Positions 36,018 through 47,417 of a stretch of 64,000 nucleotides of DNA are shown piece by piece (within the stretch, counting starts at the first letter, position 1; every line of letters starts with the position of its first letter). The notes under the pieces were generated by a model, which did no database searches, had not been told where the DNA came from, and was given only the letters and a program-made list of their open reading frames with translations. Made by a program: the position numbers and the translations under genes. Origin of the DNA: Mesocentrotus franciscanus (Eukaryota > Echinodermata > Echinoidea > Camarodonta > Strongylocentrotidae); contig CP137685.1 of assembly GCA_037976565.1 (NCBI GenBank), positions 19,766,449 to 19,830,448 of the forward strand, in the 5' to 3' direction.

Positions 36018-36082
36018 AGAGATAGACGAAGAGAGAGAGAGAGATGAAAAGAGAGAGAGAGAGGGGAAAGAGAGAGATATAT

Positions 36083-36116
<34 letters not shown>

Positions 36117-36150
36117 GAGAAAGAAAGAGAGAGGGGGAGGGAGACGGGGT
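36018..36150 (+). repeat. (GA)n microsatellite
   Basis: Long GAGAGA blocks with a TATATAGAGA interruption. Confidence 0.92.
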
Positions 36151-36480
36151 ATGAGATGATAGGATATGGGGTTCGGAGACAAGGTGTAATAAAGGAACGT
36201 ATTTTGATGGGATTATCTGGACAATGACCTGTATTGGAGAGAGGTTGAGGAGGAGGACGAGGAGAGGATGATGTCATCAACTTTTTTAAAAGGTGACGGG
36301 GGTTCACCCTTAGATGGACTATCGCCATGCCCTCCTCCATAATTATTACTCATCCTTTTCCTCCTTCATTACGAGTTCATCCATGCACCCACTCATTAAA
36401 CCCATTATGTAGGTCGGTTTTTCTACTTTACTCATCTTTCTCCTTCACCTTAAACTTCAGAACTAGGAGCGAAACATTAA

Positions 36481-36508
36481 CCTCTTAAAGGGGAAGCCTA
36501 TCCTGATT
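36481..36508 (+). mobile_element. Truncated 5' end of a TTAAAGGGGAAG-type MITE
   Basis: TTAAAGGGGAAGCCTATCCT matches the outer end of the foldback element at 37676-38142 read inward (TTAAAGGGGGAAGTCCACCT). Only about 28 bp remain before a SINE begins. Confidence 0.5.
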
Positions 36509-36708
36509 GAGGAGGTGCGATAGCTCACTTGGTATAGTGGTGGTCTCGTAATCCGGCGACCCGGGTTCGAAACCAAGTCGATGCGCTAGTGCCCTTTGGT
36601 AAGGTCCCTCGGAGAGGACCTAAAGCCGTCGGTCCTCTGGTTGCTCACTAACAAGCATTTATGCTTTCTTAGCAGTCAGGTAAAATAACCACTACTACTA
36701 CTACTTCA
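36509..36708 (+). mobile_element. tRNA-derived SINE, second family
   Basis: Head GGTGCGATAGCTCACTTGG, box B GGGTTCGAAACC (about 36563-36574), body with GTCCCTCGGAGAGGACCTAA and AGCAGTCAGGTAAAATAACC, tail (ACT)n. It shares the body end with 6146-6368. It sits between two different MITE-like ends. Confidence 0.85.
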
Positions 36709-36935
36709 TATTAAAGGAGAATGAAACCCTTCATTGTAACCTACGTCATTATGTAGAGGACATTTAAACTCACATTTTCATACAATAATCAGGCTCGTAG
36801 GGTATGTATATTCACTAAAGTTTCCAAAATATAAAGAAGACGGTTATCGTCTGCTATAAGATCAGAAGGGAGCTGCCATTATGACGTATTTGCGCTGTAC
36901 TCCGCCGGTACCACGGGCTTTACAGTGACAAATTT
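36709..36935 (+). mobile_element. MITE-like element starting TTAAAGGAGAATGAAACCC
   Basis: Begins TTAAAGGAGAATGAAACCCT, an outer end resembling TTAAAGG-type elements of marine invertebrates, as I recall them. The interior has ACCTACGTCATTATGTAG and GAGCTGCCATTATGACGTAT. The 3' limit is uncertain, and the opposite terminal repeat was not found. Confidence 0.35.
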
Positions 36936-37470
36936 GCCGAAGTTGACTAAGGGAGGATATGCATGCAATTCGCAAGGCTTACATTATACATACAGGGACC
37001 AAGCCTCGAGCTATTCTCATTTCCTGAACCGTATACACTGGTTCGAATGCATATAGCTGCTGACCATCCATAATAATTAATAGTGATACACCACGAGTAC
37101 GAAACTATGATTTCTATTTTTGTTTTCGATGATTGAAATTGATCTGCGATAGTACGAGATCTACAAACACATCGAACCCTAACAAAGATCGGTAATAACG
37201 GTTTTAAAAATGTATAATATCCAAGACTAGACATACGCGTGCGTTCGTGCTCTGATCAAGCTCCCACGCATACGCCCAAATCCCTGCCAACCAATTAGAA
37301 AATTTATGAATCGGCTCACATTAAATAGAGATATTTATTTTATTACTGTATTAATAATATGACAAATATAATTTATTCATAATTCAAATTAATATTTTCA
37401 ATTTAAAAAAAAAATTATATTTTTTGAAGATTTAATAAAACATGCAATTAAACTTATAATTATGATTGAT
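36936..37470. other. AT-rich DNA
   Basis: Includes a very AT-rich block at 37310-37440. No gene recognised. Confidence 0.45.
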
Positions 37471-37478
37471 ATACTTGG

Positions 37479-37552
37479 CCAATCATACATCCATAGCACA
37501 TTTACGTCACGATCTCCGGTGAGGACAAAAAATGGCGGCAGCCAGATACCGG
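37479..37552 (+). promoter_or_regulatory. Possible TATA-less promoter (CCAAT, CRE-like, YY1-like)
   Basis: CCAAT (37479-37483), the CRE/ATF-like TTACGTCA (37502-37509) and a YY1-like AAAATGGCGGC (37529-37539) stand in tight order. The embedded ATG opens MAAARYR before an immediate TAG unless the GTAGGG at 37552 acts as a splice donor. YY1 sites overlapping the first ATG are known in animal housekeeping promoters. Caution: TE-borne ACGTCA sites lie within 500 bp, so this may itself be transposon DNA. Confidence 0.25.
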
Positions 37553-37675
37553 TAGGGTCTTTTATAATTTTATTTATCAAAAAATGATGAGCAAGATCTG
37601 AGATTTTCTTAGTGATTTCAAATGACTGATATTATATTTTTAAAATGCACAATCATTATTTGTTGACTCTCATTC

Positions 37676-38142
37676 TCCTTTAAGTTTGTTTTAATAGAAG
37701 CAGGAAAAATGAGAGGAACCGGTGGGTGAAAGTTAGAGCAAATTCTGAATGAATATAAGAAAGTTATGATTCTTTGACATTGCGATCGAGCAAACACAGC
37801 TCTGTGACGTATGTTGTTCTGTACTTTCAAAAAAAATTGTATTTTCCCTCAAGAAAATGCTCACTCAAACATGCACCCTATATATAATTTTCGCAAATAT
37901 GTTTCTATACAACCCCTGTATGGCAAAATCTATTCCGTCATCAATAGCGAAGAAAATGAAATTTTATGTACAGAGCAAATGGAAGGGAAGCTCGCAAGAT
38001 ACGTCACAGAGTTGCCACTTTGTGTTTGATTGATCGCAACTTCAAAAATTCATAACTTTCCTATTTTTAATCGGATTTCGCTCGAACTTTCACTGTTCCT
38101 CTCATTTTTCTGCTTCTAATATCAAGGTGGACTTCCCCCTTT
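37676..38142. mobile_element. Large foldback element, ~130 bp arms
   Basis: The left arm (about 37690-37813) and right arm (about 37999-38125) are inverted copies. Shared blocks read inward are AGAAGCAGAAAAATGAGAGG, AAGTTATGA, GCGATC.A.CAAACACA and CTCTGTGACGTAT. The right terminus is CCCCCTTTAA. The ~185 bp centre shows no coding potential. It belongs to the TTAAAGGGGAAG group, of which a truncated end is at 36481. Confidence 0.8.
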
Positions 38143-39764
38143 AAAACGTATTACATTCCTCTATATCATCGGGATGTATACTTCTATTCTAATATTTTCC
38201 TGTACCATTAATTCTACTGCTGTGTTCATGAGCTTTTTCATAACTATGCTCGCCAGAAAATATCATATTCTTTAAATATTGTATTCGAAAACAGTATGAC
38301 ATTTTAAAATCCTAGGTTACTCATATGCCAAATATTCGTCAAACATATAATATTTCAGTTAGTCTAACTATTTTTGTATTTATTGGGAAAACTTCCTTCA
38401 CACGGTACATGATTATTTTGTTTTTACAAACCAAAAGCATGATAAATGTTTGACGATCATTTTTAGTGAAGCTGATGAACGTCTCTTCTGTACTCTCTTG
38501 TATTTCTGTTACATTCACTACACCTAATTCCATTATTATTACAGTATACACTAGATTTACACAGCACATCGCAATGACAATATCCTTATCTTTTTCCCGA
38601 ATTTCTTTCCCCAAAATGTAATAATGAATCCATTTGCAAACGGATTAAAGACAAAGCAAATCTTTATGAGATAATAAACAGGCTAGACTCTGTATTTGTC
38701 ATAAAAACAAACTGTTTCAAGGGAGTGGGGATGTAGAATAACATTTGACGACATGTAAGTCTTAAACTTTAAGCTATACAAATGAGAGAAAATGGGGCCT
38801 CAGATACTTTTAATTTACTTATATGGCTGAAAAAGGGGGAGGGGTCTGACTTTGGCGACATGATAATATTGTGTGGGGCGGGTGTCACACACCCCGTCCC
38901 CTCCCTTTGCGAATCCCAGATCAAATTTAGCGCTCTTGTCATAGTCATCCGCATATCATAAAGAACTTCTTTTTTTAAACATAACATTTTTAAAGAATTA
39001 TGGTGAAAATATGGGAAGTTAGACGAATCCAGTTACAAAATATAACGAAAACTCTAAATCTCTGGACTGTGTCACATTTGATCAAGACCAGAAGAATAAA
39101 TGAATGTCAATAAAAAATAATGAAAACATTCACCACGATTAAATTGGCAAATATTGAATGAATGAATAATCCGACCGTTTAGAAATCTCAAACAGGTTCT
39201 TTTTCATTTCATTATGGAAGAAAATCTTCGAATTACCTTATAATTCGAACTGAGTCCAATGATGAAAGAAATTGAAACGTAACATGTTTTGATCAAATTC
39301 TCAATCTGTTGGTGTCATGCCTGATTCGTTATCCAGATCGCGATTTATTTATTCATGTCTCCTAATGGCATCTCGCAAAGGCTAAACTTAGTAAATCTAC
39401 ATTCCGAAACGAGGGCCATTAAGATGCTCATCGAAAACTAATGACTGTATTTTGCCGGATTACAAGCCAGGGAATTGAGCTATTTAGGAGAGCATTATAT
39501 TATTTCTCTATCCATCTTAGGGTTCATCGTTTTGGTATGGCAATACAGGGAACTGTTCGCTCCGAAAAATAGCATTTTGAATGGTTAAGAGGACATCTGG
39601 TTCGGTTGTATGACAACCAAGGGACATATTTAGATTTGGGAGACTTCATGAAATTAGAAATACAGTATTCATCATTTATTCCATTAGTATTGCTATTCAG
39701 GGATTGTTCGGCGGTCTGCATTCAGCGTGTATTGAATAACTGAGGATAAGAAAGGATGGGTAGA
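38143..39764. other. No recognised feature
   Basis: AT-rich unique DNA. Short frames (e.g. 38339-38614, minus) lack domains. No repeat recognised. Confidence 0.45.
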
Positions 39765-39985
39765 AACGGAGAGAGAAAGCGAGAGAGAAGGAGAGAGACA
39801 GACAGAGAGAGACAGAGAGACAGAGAGAGAGAGACAGAGACAGACAGAGACAGAGACATAGAGAGAGAGAAAGAAAGAAAAAAAAGGGAAACACGAAAGG
39901 GAAAGAGAGAGGAAGAGTAAGGACGCAGACGGAGAGAAAAATTGAGAGAGAAAGACAGAGAACGACAGAAAGAGAGAGAGAGAGA
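39765..39985 (+). repeat. (GA)n/(GACA)n purine-rich tract
   Basis: GAGAGACAGAGAGA repeats. The minus frame of Ser/Leu/Cys repeats is an artefact. Confidence 0.9.
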
Positions 39986-40137
39986 GAGGGGAGGTGGGAG
40001 TGCAGTGGGTGAGAAGAGTTACTTGTGTTCTAAAGCTAGGGACAGGAAAGTGGTGAATAAAAATGCATTGGAAAGCGTTGGTATGATGCTTGATGTAAAA
40101 GTGATTATATGGAAGAAGGTAGTATTAAATAGTTGTA

Positions 40138-40225
40138 ATGGTGGTGCTGGTGGTGTTGGTGATGGTGATGATGATGATGATGATGATGATGATATTGTTG
40201 ATGATACTTGTGATGATATGTTGAT
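40138..40225 (+). repeat. (GAT/GGT)n trinucleotide run
   Basis: GGTGGTGCTGGTGG passes into about ten GAT units. Asp-rich (plus) and Ile-rich (minus) frames come from the repeat. Confidence 0.9.
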
Positions 40226-40804
40226 GATGTTGGAAGGGTGGCGGCAGTGCTAGTTGCGCCTCCGATATCGATGGTGGTATACAAGCAAGACCAAACGTGC
40301 TGAATGGTACATGTATCATATTAATACAACGTGTAATAAAATTAGGTTGGTGATTGAACGACAGTTGGGAGAAATGGAAAAGATGCTCCAAGCTCAAAAT
40401 CCACAATGTAATGGAAAAAATGAGGAGAAAATGTAGAACAAAATGCCACAAATCATTTTTTTTAAGGCAAAAGACGAATTAAGTGAATTCAGAAGGTTAA
40501 ATTTGTTAACAGGGAGAAAAATGAATCATAACAATTTTGAGAAAAAAATGAATCATAGCAATGATATCATAACCAACACATAATTATTAGAGACGAGAGG
40601 GTTAACATATGGACAATCCATTCAATGCGTCATAACGACACCCCAATAAGACAAGATAATATCTTTATGGAAGTAAATACTGAAAGATTCATGTTCAGAT
40701 ATTGATTTGGAGAGAAAAAAAGAAAGAAAAGTCAAGAGAGGGAGAGAGAAAGAAAAAGGGAAATTAGATATAACATATAAATATATGTTATACATGTATA
40801 TTCC
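40226..40804. other. AT-rich DNA with a short purine run
   Basis: Purine-rich at about 40708-40762. Otherwise nothing recognised. Confidence 0.45.
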
Positions 40805-41133
40805 ATAGTTGTATCGTAGTCGAGTGGTTTAAGCGCTTGACTTGAAATACAAACGTCGTGAGTTCGATTCCCGACACGGCACTGATGTCCTTTGGCAAGA
40901 TATTAATCTACATTTGCAAATCCATACCCAGGAGAGAAATGGGGATGACAAAAGCATTTGTAATAAAAATAGCCATATGCCCTCAAGGTGACCATATGTT
41001 TGGAATACTCCCCAAGGAGTGGAAATGTGTGCATGAATGAATCCGATGACCGGGATAATAATGAAACATGTAAAGCGCTTAGAGACGGCCTTCCGTATTA
41101 AACGGTATATGAATCCAGATTTATGATTATCAA
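40805..41133 (+). mobile_element. tRNA-derived SINE, long variant
   Basis: The head TCGTAGTCGAGTGGTTTAAG (Ser/Leu-tRNA-like) and box B GAGTTCGATTCCC are followed by CACTGATGTCCTTTGGCAAG, ATTAATCTACATTTGCAAAT, TGTAAAGCGCTTAGAGACGG and AACGGTATATGAATCC. The body between about 40945 and 41060 differs from the reference copy, so it is a subfamily or a mosaic. Confidence 0.85.
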
Positions 41134-41184
41134 TATTACATAAAGAGAGAATGAACACGATGAAATAAAGATAGGAAGAGAAGT

Positions 41185-41255
41185 AGAAAGAGAGAGAGAG
41201 AGAGAGAGGGGGAGAGAGGGAGAGGGGAGAGAGAGAGAGAGGGGGAGGGGGGAGA
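41185..41255 (+). repeat. (GA)n/(GGGA)n tract
   Basis: GAGAGA and GGGGAGA repeats just downstream of the SINE. Confidence 0.9.
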
Positions 41256-41557
41256 ATACAACATATTGAGAGTTGTGGATGTTCGTTTGAAGATCTGTGC
41301 ACGAAACAGCAACATCAGATACTATTTATAATTTCGGGGCCCTCATCTTTTACGAGTTCGTGATCGGATTTCCATACGGGCTCGCCTTGATGGCTCGACG
41401 TTAATGTTTCCCTTGACGAAGTGGATGATGATTGGTGGAGGGGTGAAGAAGGTGAAGGAAGGATGAGCGCTCGAAAAAAGGAAATGTGAAGAAAAAAAAT
41501 CATAAGATATGTGTAAGTGAAAGAGGACAAGACGATGGAGTTTGCATGGAGAGAGAG

Positions 41558-41564
41558 ATAGAGT

Positions 41565-41611
<47 letters not shown>

Positions 41612-41612
41612 A
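41558..41612 (+). repeat. (GT)n-(GA)n microsatellite
   Basis: About 12 GT units followed directly by GA units. Confidence 0.95.
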
Positions 41613-41635
41613 GATAGAAATCGGGGGGTGTAGAA

Positions 41636-41890
41636 GAGAGGAGGAAAAGGAGAAAGGGGCTAAGTGTACTTAGGTGGGTTTATGAGGTGTGTGTGTGGGG
41701 GATGTATTGAAAAAGAGGGAGAATGAGGAAGGAGAGAGGGAGGACGAGAAAGAAAGAGAGAGAGAGAAGGGAGATGTGAAGAGAGTGTAAGAGGACGTAT
41801 GGAGTTATATAATGCGAGAGAGAGAGGGTGAACTAAAAAAGGAAAAATTGAGATAAAGAAAAAGATAAAGGCAAACAATGGAGAGAGGGG
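41636..41890 (+). repeat. Purine-rich GA tract
   Basis: GAGAAAGAG-type repeats with a short GTGTGTG interruption near 41690. No gene. Confidence 0.8.
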
Positions 41891-42122
41891 GATGAGTACA
41901 TAGGCATGATTACAAAATTACAAATATGAAGAAAAATCAACCGAAAGAAACATGGAAACCATATACATACATAATTATATGCATTGCTTATATTAAATGT
42001 TTAGAAGATGACCAAAGGTCATTTATATAAAATATTTTGCGTTGGCGTTTTACCTACATGTGTACTGCACAAATTATTTGCAAACCACATGTGGGTAAAT
42101 CCGATAGCAATCACATGATAAC

Positions 42123-42380
42123 TAGATTATTTATATAGCGCAGCTTCTATATAAATATACTCTACTGCGCTGTGATAGAAAAAACAAAAACAGTGCTTCT
42201 TAACAGACACAAAATCAGAAACTATTCAAAAGCTTCAGAAGACAAGTGCATCTTCAACAAAACGTTGAAGACAGCAACAGATGGGGCTTTTCGTATCTCT
42301 AGTGGTAGCTTATTCCAAAGCTTTGGAGTGACGCACCTGAAAGCACAATCTCCAAGAGTTACTTTTGTTTTTGTGTGAGG
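42123..42380 (+). repeat. Dispersed-repeat-like segment
   Basis: TTATTTATATAGCGCAGCTT, then TTATTCCAAAGCTTTGGAGT and AGCACAATCTCC. The phrase TTATATAGCGC and the sentence-like TTCCAAAGCTTTGGAG block recall interspersed repeats of marine animals. This is recollection only. A 68-codon frame (42172-42378) crosses it without a known domain, so this could also be a decayed LINE piece. Confidence 0.3.
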
Positions 42381-43750
42381 TACCTTTAGAAGCAGCTTGA
42401 CCTGTGTACTTCGTAAGTTATATGAGCATGGATGTGATTTAAAAGATACTAATTAAAACGTAAACGGAAAGTACAATGTAAATTATTTTGGGGTAATGTT
42501 AAAATGTTCACAAACGCATTCTCGGACTGTGGCTATAATTCATTTTATGTCACCTATTTACGTAACAAGGTTGAGGATTAAATTGCTTCAAGATACATTG
42601 CAAGTGTTAAACATTTGACAAATAGTATAGATAGAAAATAGCAAATCATATAACATAGACAACAGAAACAGAAAACACTTTGTACAAGACAATGAACATG
42701 TTACAAGTATAGCTAGACATTAGTAAGTCTCGTCGCCTAATTTCACCCATGGCGCAGCCCTGAATATTCATACATTCAATCATGACTAAAAAAGTGTTCG
42801 CATGATACCTTTCATGATGTTTCCTTTAATTTTGTATTGGTAAAAAAAAAGTCAGACATTTGTTCAGAAATGTTAAAGCAGGGATCTGGTAACAACAAAA
42901 AAAGAATTACAGGTAAGACGAAAAGAATATAACGAAAATCTGCAAATTTATTGAAGCAAAGTTACAGCTTTATTCAAGAACAAAATCACCCCGAAACAAC
43001 GTACATCAAAGAAATTATAATACACGATTTGAATCGAATAAGTAAATCTATTGTTTCATGTAGGTTCAAGCCCAAGTAATACAAATATCGTCATAGGAAC
43101 ATTGAATATTGAAAGAAATAATAAACGATTACCGTCGGTGAGGTAAGAGTGTAGTAACGAATAAAAAGAAACACGAGAAAATGTGGTCTATCGAAATGAA
43201 ATGAATGACGTATGTATTGTGCTATTTGTTGTTAATGTGTTTTTACCTACAATATGGTTCCCCTACAATATAGTCACATGGATTTTATTCCAAATTAAAG
43301 TTATTACCATGATCAAGATCAATGTCTTTTATTTCATAATCTAAAGGCTCTCGTCAAAAAGATGCAGTCCTTAATTCCCAATCTCCCTTCCACTCTTTCG
43401 TAATAGCATTGCTTACGGTTTTCCCTCATTTCTAAATAACCAAAGCATGCCTCAACATTCACTATAGTATAACAAAAATATTCATGACAGACAGATCAAG
43501 AGGTTTACCCACCCTACATCAAGAAGATTTGATTAGCATGTCTATATTTTATCATATTTTCTTCTCTCGGGGGAGACTTATTAAGAGTATGTTGCTCGAG
43601 GTATGTCTACATAGATAGCAGGGAGGTGGGGCCAGAAAAGGGTTTTTTTTAAGGCGATGACAGAACTTGTGGGAAAAGAAGAACAAAAATGACGGTGCCA
43701 TTTTATATATTCCTCTCATTCTCTAGCTCCAAGCTGTCAATATGAACTGT
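42381..43750. other. No recognised feature
   Basis: AT-rich unique DNA, no frames worth calling. Confidence 0.5.
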
Positions 43751-43754
43751 TGTC

Positions 43755-44340
43755 TCTCTCATTATGTCATTCTCTCTCTTTTCTCACATTCTCTACCCCC
43801 CCTCTCTCTCTCTCTCTCTCTCACTTCTGTTTTCATTCTCTATCTCTTTCTCCATTTATACTTAAAACATCATTGCAATATATTTCGTTTTCTCTTTCTC
43901 TCCATTAGCACTTCATTTCTTTACCTCTTCTCTCTCTCTTCCTCTCTGTAACCGACCTACCTTATCTCTTTCTTTTCCTATCTATTCTTCTTCTTCTTAA
44001 TATCACACAATCACTCTATCATTATTTTGTTTTCTCTTTTTCCAATCACACCTTTCCTCTTTCCCATATCTTTCATTCCCTCCATCTGTTAATCTACGCA
44101 ATAGTTCTTCCTCCTTCCCTTTCTCTCTAAATATCCCGCTCTCTCCTTATCTTTCTGTTCACATTTCTACTCACTTCCCATTTCTGTCTATGATATATTA
44201 CGCTCACTCCCTCTCTTTCTATCCTATCCATCTCCACTCGCAATTTCCATCTTTTACCAATCACCTCGACTCTGAGTAACTTATTTCCCAAGTTCGTTTA
44301 CTATCTTCATCTCTTCCACCTCTCACTTTTTTTCCCTGAC
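43755..44340 (+). repeat. Pyrimidine-rich low-complexity DNA
   Basis: CTCTCTC, TTTCTCTTT and TCTTCTTC stretches with few purines, over nearly 600 bp. Confidence 0.85.
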
Positions 44341-44504
44341 ATTCGCTTCTCTATTTCAATTTGGAAAAAGGGGCGAAGCTAAGATGTAGTCGTAATCTGA
44401 TCGCTAAAACCTGTAGGCAATGAACTAAGTCCGAGATACGAGTAAATGTTTAAACCTCATGAGCAATTGGAACAATTTGAGCGAGGGAAAATGAGCTCTC
44501 CCCC

Positions 44505-44672
44505 TCATCTCTCTCTCTCTCTCTCCCTCTCTCTCTCCATTTCCCACCCTCTCTCTCTCCCCCTCTCTCTCCATTTCCCATTGTCTCTCTCTCTCTCTAT
44601 CTCTCTCTCTCTCTCTCTCCCTCTCTCCCGTGTCCCATTCTCTCTCTCTCTCTCTCTCTCCCTCTCTCTAGT
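44505..44672 (+). repeat. (CT)n microsatellite
   Basis: Long CTCTCTC blocks interrupted by CCCATTTCCCA and CCGTGTCCCATT. A second pure (CT)n block is at 44836-44865. Confidence 0.93.
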
Positions 44673-44836
44673 CTGCAAGCACAGACACAAATTTGATACT
44701 TTACCACAATTCCTAAAGCCTTGAACAGAGCCTAGATCTGTCAGTTTCTGGCTGTGAAAAATAGGAGTCTACTGTAGTCTCATATTGCAACCACTGTTAC
44801 GCACGACGACTGAAAAGGGTTTGTGCCTGCAAACTG

Positions 44837-44865
<29 letters not shown>

Positions 44866-44868
<3 letters not shown>

Positions 44869-45070
44869 TTTTGACTTGTCGACGGGTCCTTAAATCGGGG
44901 TAATTTATACCGCTTTCAGCATTTCTCAAGGGCCTAATGATTTATTGTGACCTTGAATTACGTGATGAATATAGGATGGATGAAATGATACAGCTGCGAA
45001 GAGATGGTTTTTAAAACATCGCATTAGAATTAGTCATGATATTAGATATTAAGTTTGTGACCCCCCCCTC
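44866..45070. other. No recognised feature
   Basis: Short unique spacer between two microsatellites. Confidence 0.5.
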
Positions 45071-45095
45071 TCTTTCTCTCTCTGTCCATGTCTCC

Positions 45096-45129
<34 letters not shown>

Positions 45130-45135
45130 GTGTCC

Positions 45136-45170
<35 letters not shown>

Positions 45171-45205
45171 CTCTATCCCTTTCTCTGCCCCCTCTCCCTC
45201 CTCTA
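45071..45205 (+). repeat. (CT)n-(TA)n-(CT)n compound microsatellite
   Basis: A TA run of about 17 units (45093-45127) flanked on each side by CTGTCCATGTCTC and CT blocks. The two flanks are themselves similar, so the unit CT-GTCCATGTCTC-TA appears duplicated. Confidence 0.92.
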
Positions 45206-45977
45206 CCACTTACTTAGATCAGACAAATTCTGATGAAATGTAGAAAAGTGACATTTTGGCGCAACTTTGTGATGCTTTATGATGCTACTGTATTAAATTA
45301 CCGTACTTCAAAGGTCACAACAAATCATAAACAGTACTTATTTATTCACAATGTCCTTACTTTGGGATGATCATTAAAACGACATTATACTCATCTTAAT
45401 TCTGTACAGTATTTATAGCTAACTAGATATCCTTTCTGCGTTTCCTTTAGATCGTGTTGGCGGATACGTTAGAAACTAAAAATACTTCTACAACTTTTGA
45501 TCAGGTTTGTGTTAGAAAATCTGAATGCATTTTTATCATAAGAGAGGCAAGTGTACATTCTAAAATGATTATGAATTACAGCTACAAATCTGATAGCAGT
45601 GGGGTTGTGACATGAAGATGTACTATTTCTACTATTATGTAAGAGACTGGCGACAGAGACAAAGTGATAATAAAAATACATCCAGACATACGGCCTAAGT
45701 CTCCAAACAAACATACCGACGTAACAGACACGGAACGAGTTTAGATAGGCCTACTATCAATACTCCAGAGACATTTCTTTACAACAACTTACAGGGAAAT
45801 AAAACTAAGCTTTCGTAAGATGGCATTGATGAAGTAAGGTATACTGTACTTTCGAATCCTTTGACTAGAGGTATGGATGTCTTCCATTCCAGAAAAACAA
45901 ACTACGTCACACAAACATCCTAAACGAGATCGAAATAGGTTAATACCATATTTTCCAACTCCTAATATAAAGGAGCC
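45206..45977. other. No recognised feature
   Basis: AT-rich DNA with short frames lacking domains (e.g. 45469-45714, minus). Confidence 0.45.
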
Positions 45978-46445
45978 TTTCGATGGTACCCCGCTAAACG
46001 ACAGAGAGGGTTCATCAGTGAGCTTAAGACGTCGACACGACATGAAATAGAGGAGGCGGAGTTGGAAGAAACGAACATGAGTACAAATCAAATCCGACGC
46101 CCATGATTAGGAATAAGTTAATACAGAGGCGTTGCAAGAGGTGGTGAGGGGAAGGGAGGGAAGAGGAGAGGGTGGAAAGAAACTTTGAATGGTACCCAAC
46201 TAAACGACAGTGAGGGTTCGTTCATCAATGAAGTACTGTAGAGGAGGAAAAAGAGTTCGAAGAAACAAAAATGAGTGTAGACAAAATTTGACAGCTATGA
46301 CTAGGAATGCTTTAGTACAGGTGCGTTGCTAGAGATGTTGAGGGTAAAGGGGGAAGGGGAGGGGGAGGGTGGGAAGATATCGTCAAGAAAGTCACAAAGG
46401 ACTATGACTAGGGATAAGTTTAATACAGGGGCGTTTCCAAGGGGG
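45978..46445 (+). repeat. ~200 bp tandem repeat, two units plus a partial third
   Basis: TGGTACC(C), CTAAACGACAG.GAGGGTTC and GAGGAGG..GAG.T.GAAGAAAC occur at about 45983 and 46189. GACTAGGAAT..TTAATACAG..GCGTT closes the units at about 46105, 46299 and 46405. The third copy holds only this last block. Purine-rich linkers lie between units, and the one before the last block contains a G-quadruplex motif. Confidence 0.75.
46342..46373 (+). other. G-quadruplex motif
   Basis: Six G runs of 3-5 bases separated by 1-4 bases within 32 bp, well above the usual four-run requirement. It lies in the linker of the tandem repeat. Confidence 0.8.
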
Positions 46446-47417
46446 TTGTATGTGTGTGTGTGGGGGGAAGGGATAATACCCCCAAATTGAAATTTCCGAT
46501 GGCAAATCAAAAAGTGATTTTAGGCAAATTTTACCTCTTCTTTGGCCATAACGGCAATCCAAGAAGAAGAAAAAATCAGACGGATTGTGTGTTAAAAACC
46601 CCACCCCCTCTCCAACGCCACGCACCCGCCCACACACGCCCTGAGTAAATAAATCAACAGAAAAGGGGTTTTGAACAACCTGATAGAAAAACAAAAATGA
46701 AGAAAATAGACATAGTAGACAAGCAAATGCAAGGCGGAGTTAACAGACGTATGGCACTGTTAGGGCGACTAGAAAGTCACTCTTTTATGGTTTTTGTTGG
46801 TGACAGTTTTATGAGGTTGTTGATCGCTAATGAATATCGTTAGAACTATAGAGATTATCATAATCATCGAGAAAATTGGGTAGGAGGGGCATTTTAGTCG
46901 TAAAGCATGGGCCAAGGAAAAGCGCTTGTTCCTGTTATTTTGTAGTTTGTTTTGTTTTTTGCTTTTTGCTTTTCGTCCAAAATAATGGATGTGAAAGAAA
47001 CTACATAGTAATATACTAGAGAAATTGGATAAAGAGTGTAATGATATGACGGCACATGAAATGCGGCAAGAGATCTCATATCGTAATAATCATGATACGT
47101 GTGCCAGTAGATTGGTAACCAAATCAGATCCGTACAAAATAAAAGTTGGCATGGACGCGGCCTTGGGTAGATTAATCGTCTATCAAAAACGATTGTCTAT
47201 TAATATTATACTATTCGTAACCTCTACATGAATACACATTCTTACGAGGCTAATCGGTTGGTACTCACTATAATGACCGTGTACCTGGTGCCTAACGGCA
47301 GATAAACTTAGATATTGAGAGCATGAAAAGTGCATTGAAAGGATGAGGATGATGGGTGAGTAAGGAAAAGAGAAAGGGGTTAAATTAAAGAACGAAACAT
47401 TACTAATATGACTAAAT
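46446..47417. other. No recognised feature
   Basis: Begins with a short (TG)n and GGGGGG run (46449-46468). Otherwise AT-rich with overlapping short frames lacking domains. Confidence 0.45.

Noticed and set aside
36481..36935. Single large MITE interrupted by a SINE
   Set aside because: Both MITE ends point the same way (both start TTAAAGG), so they cannot be the two termini of one inverted-repeat element without rearrangement.
40805..40880. Possible genuine tRNA gene (Ser/Leu-like)
   Set aside because: Good box A and B, but no proper acceptor pairing at the 3' side, and the sequence runs on into the SINE body.
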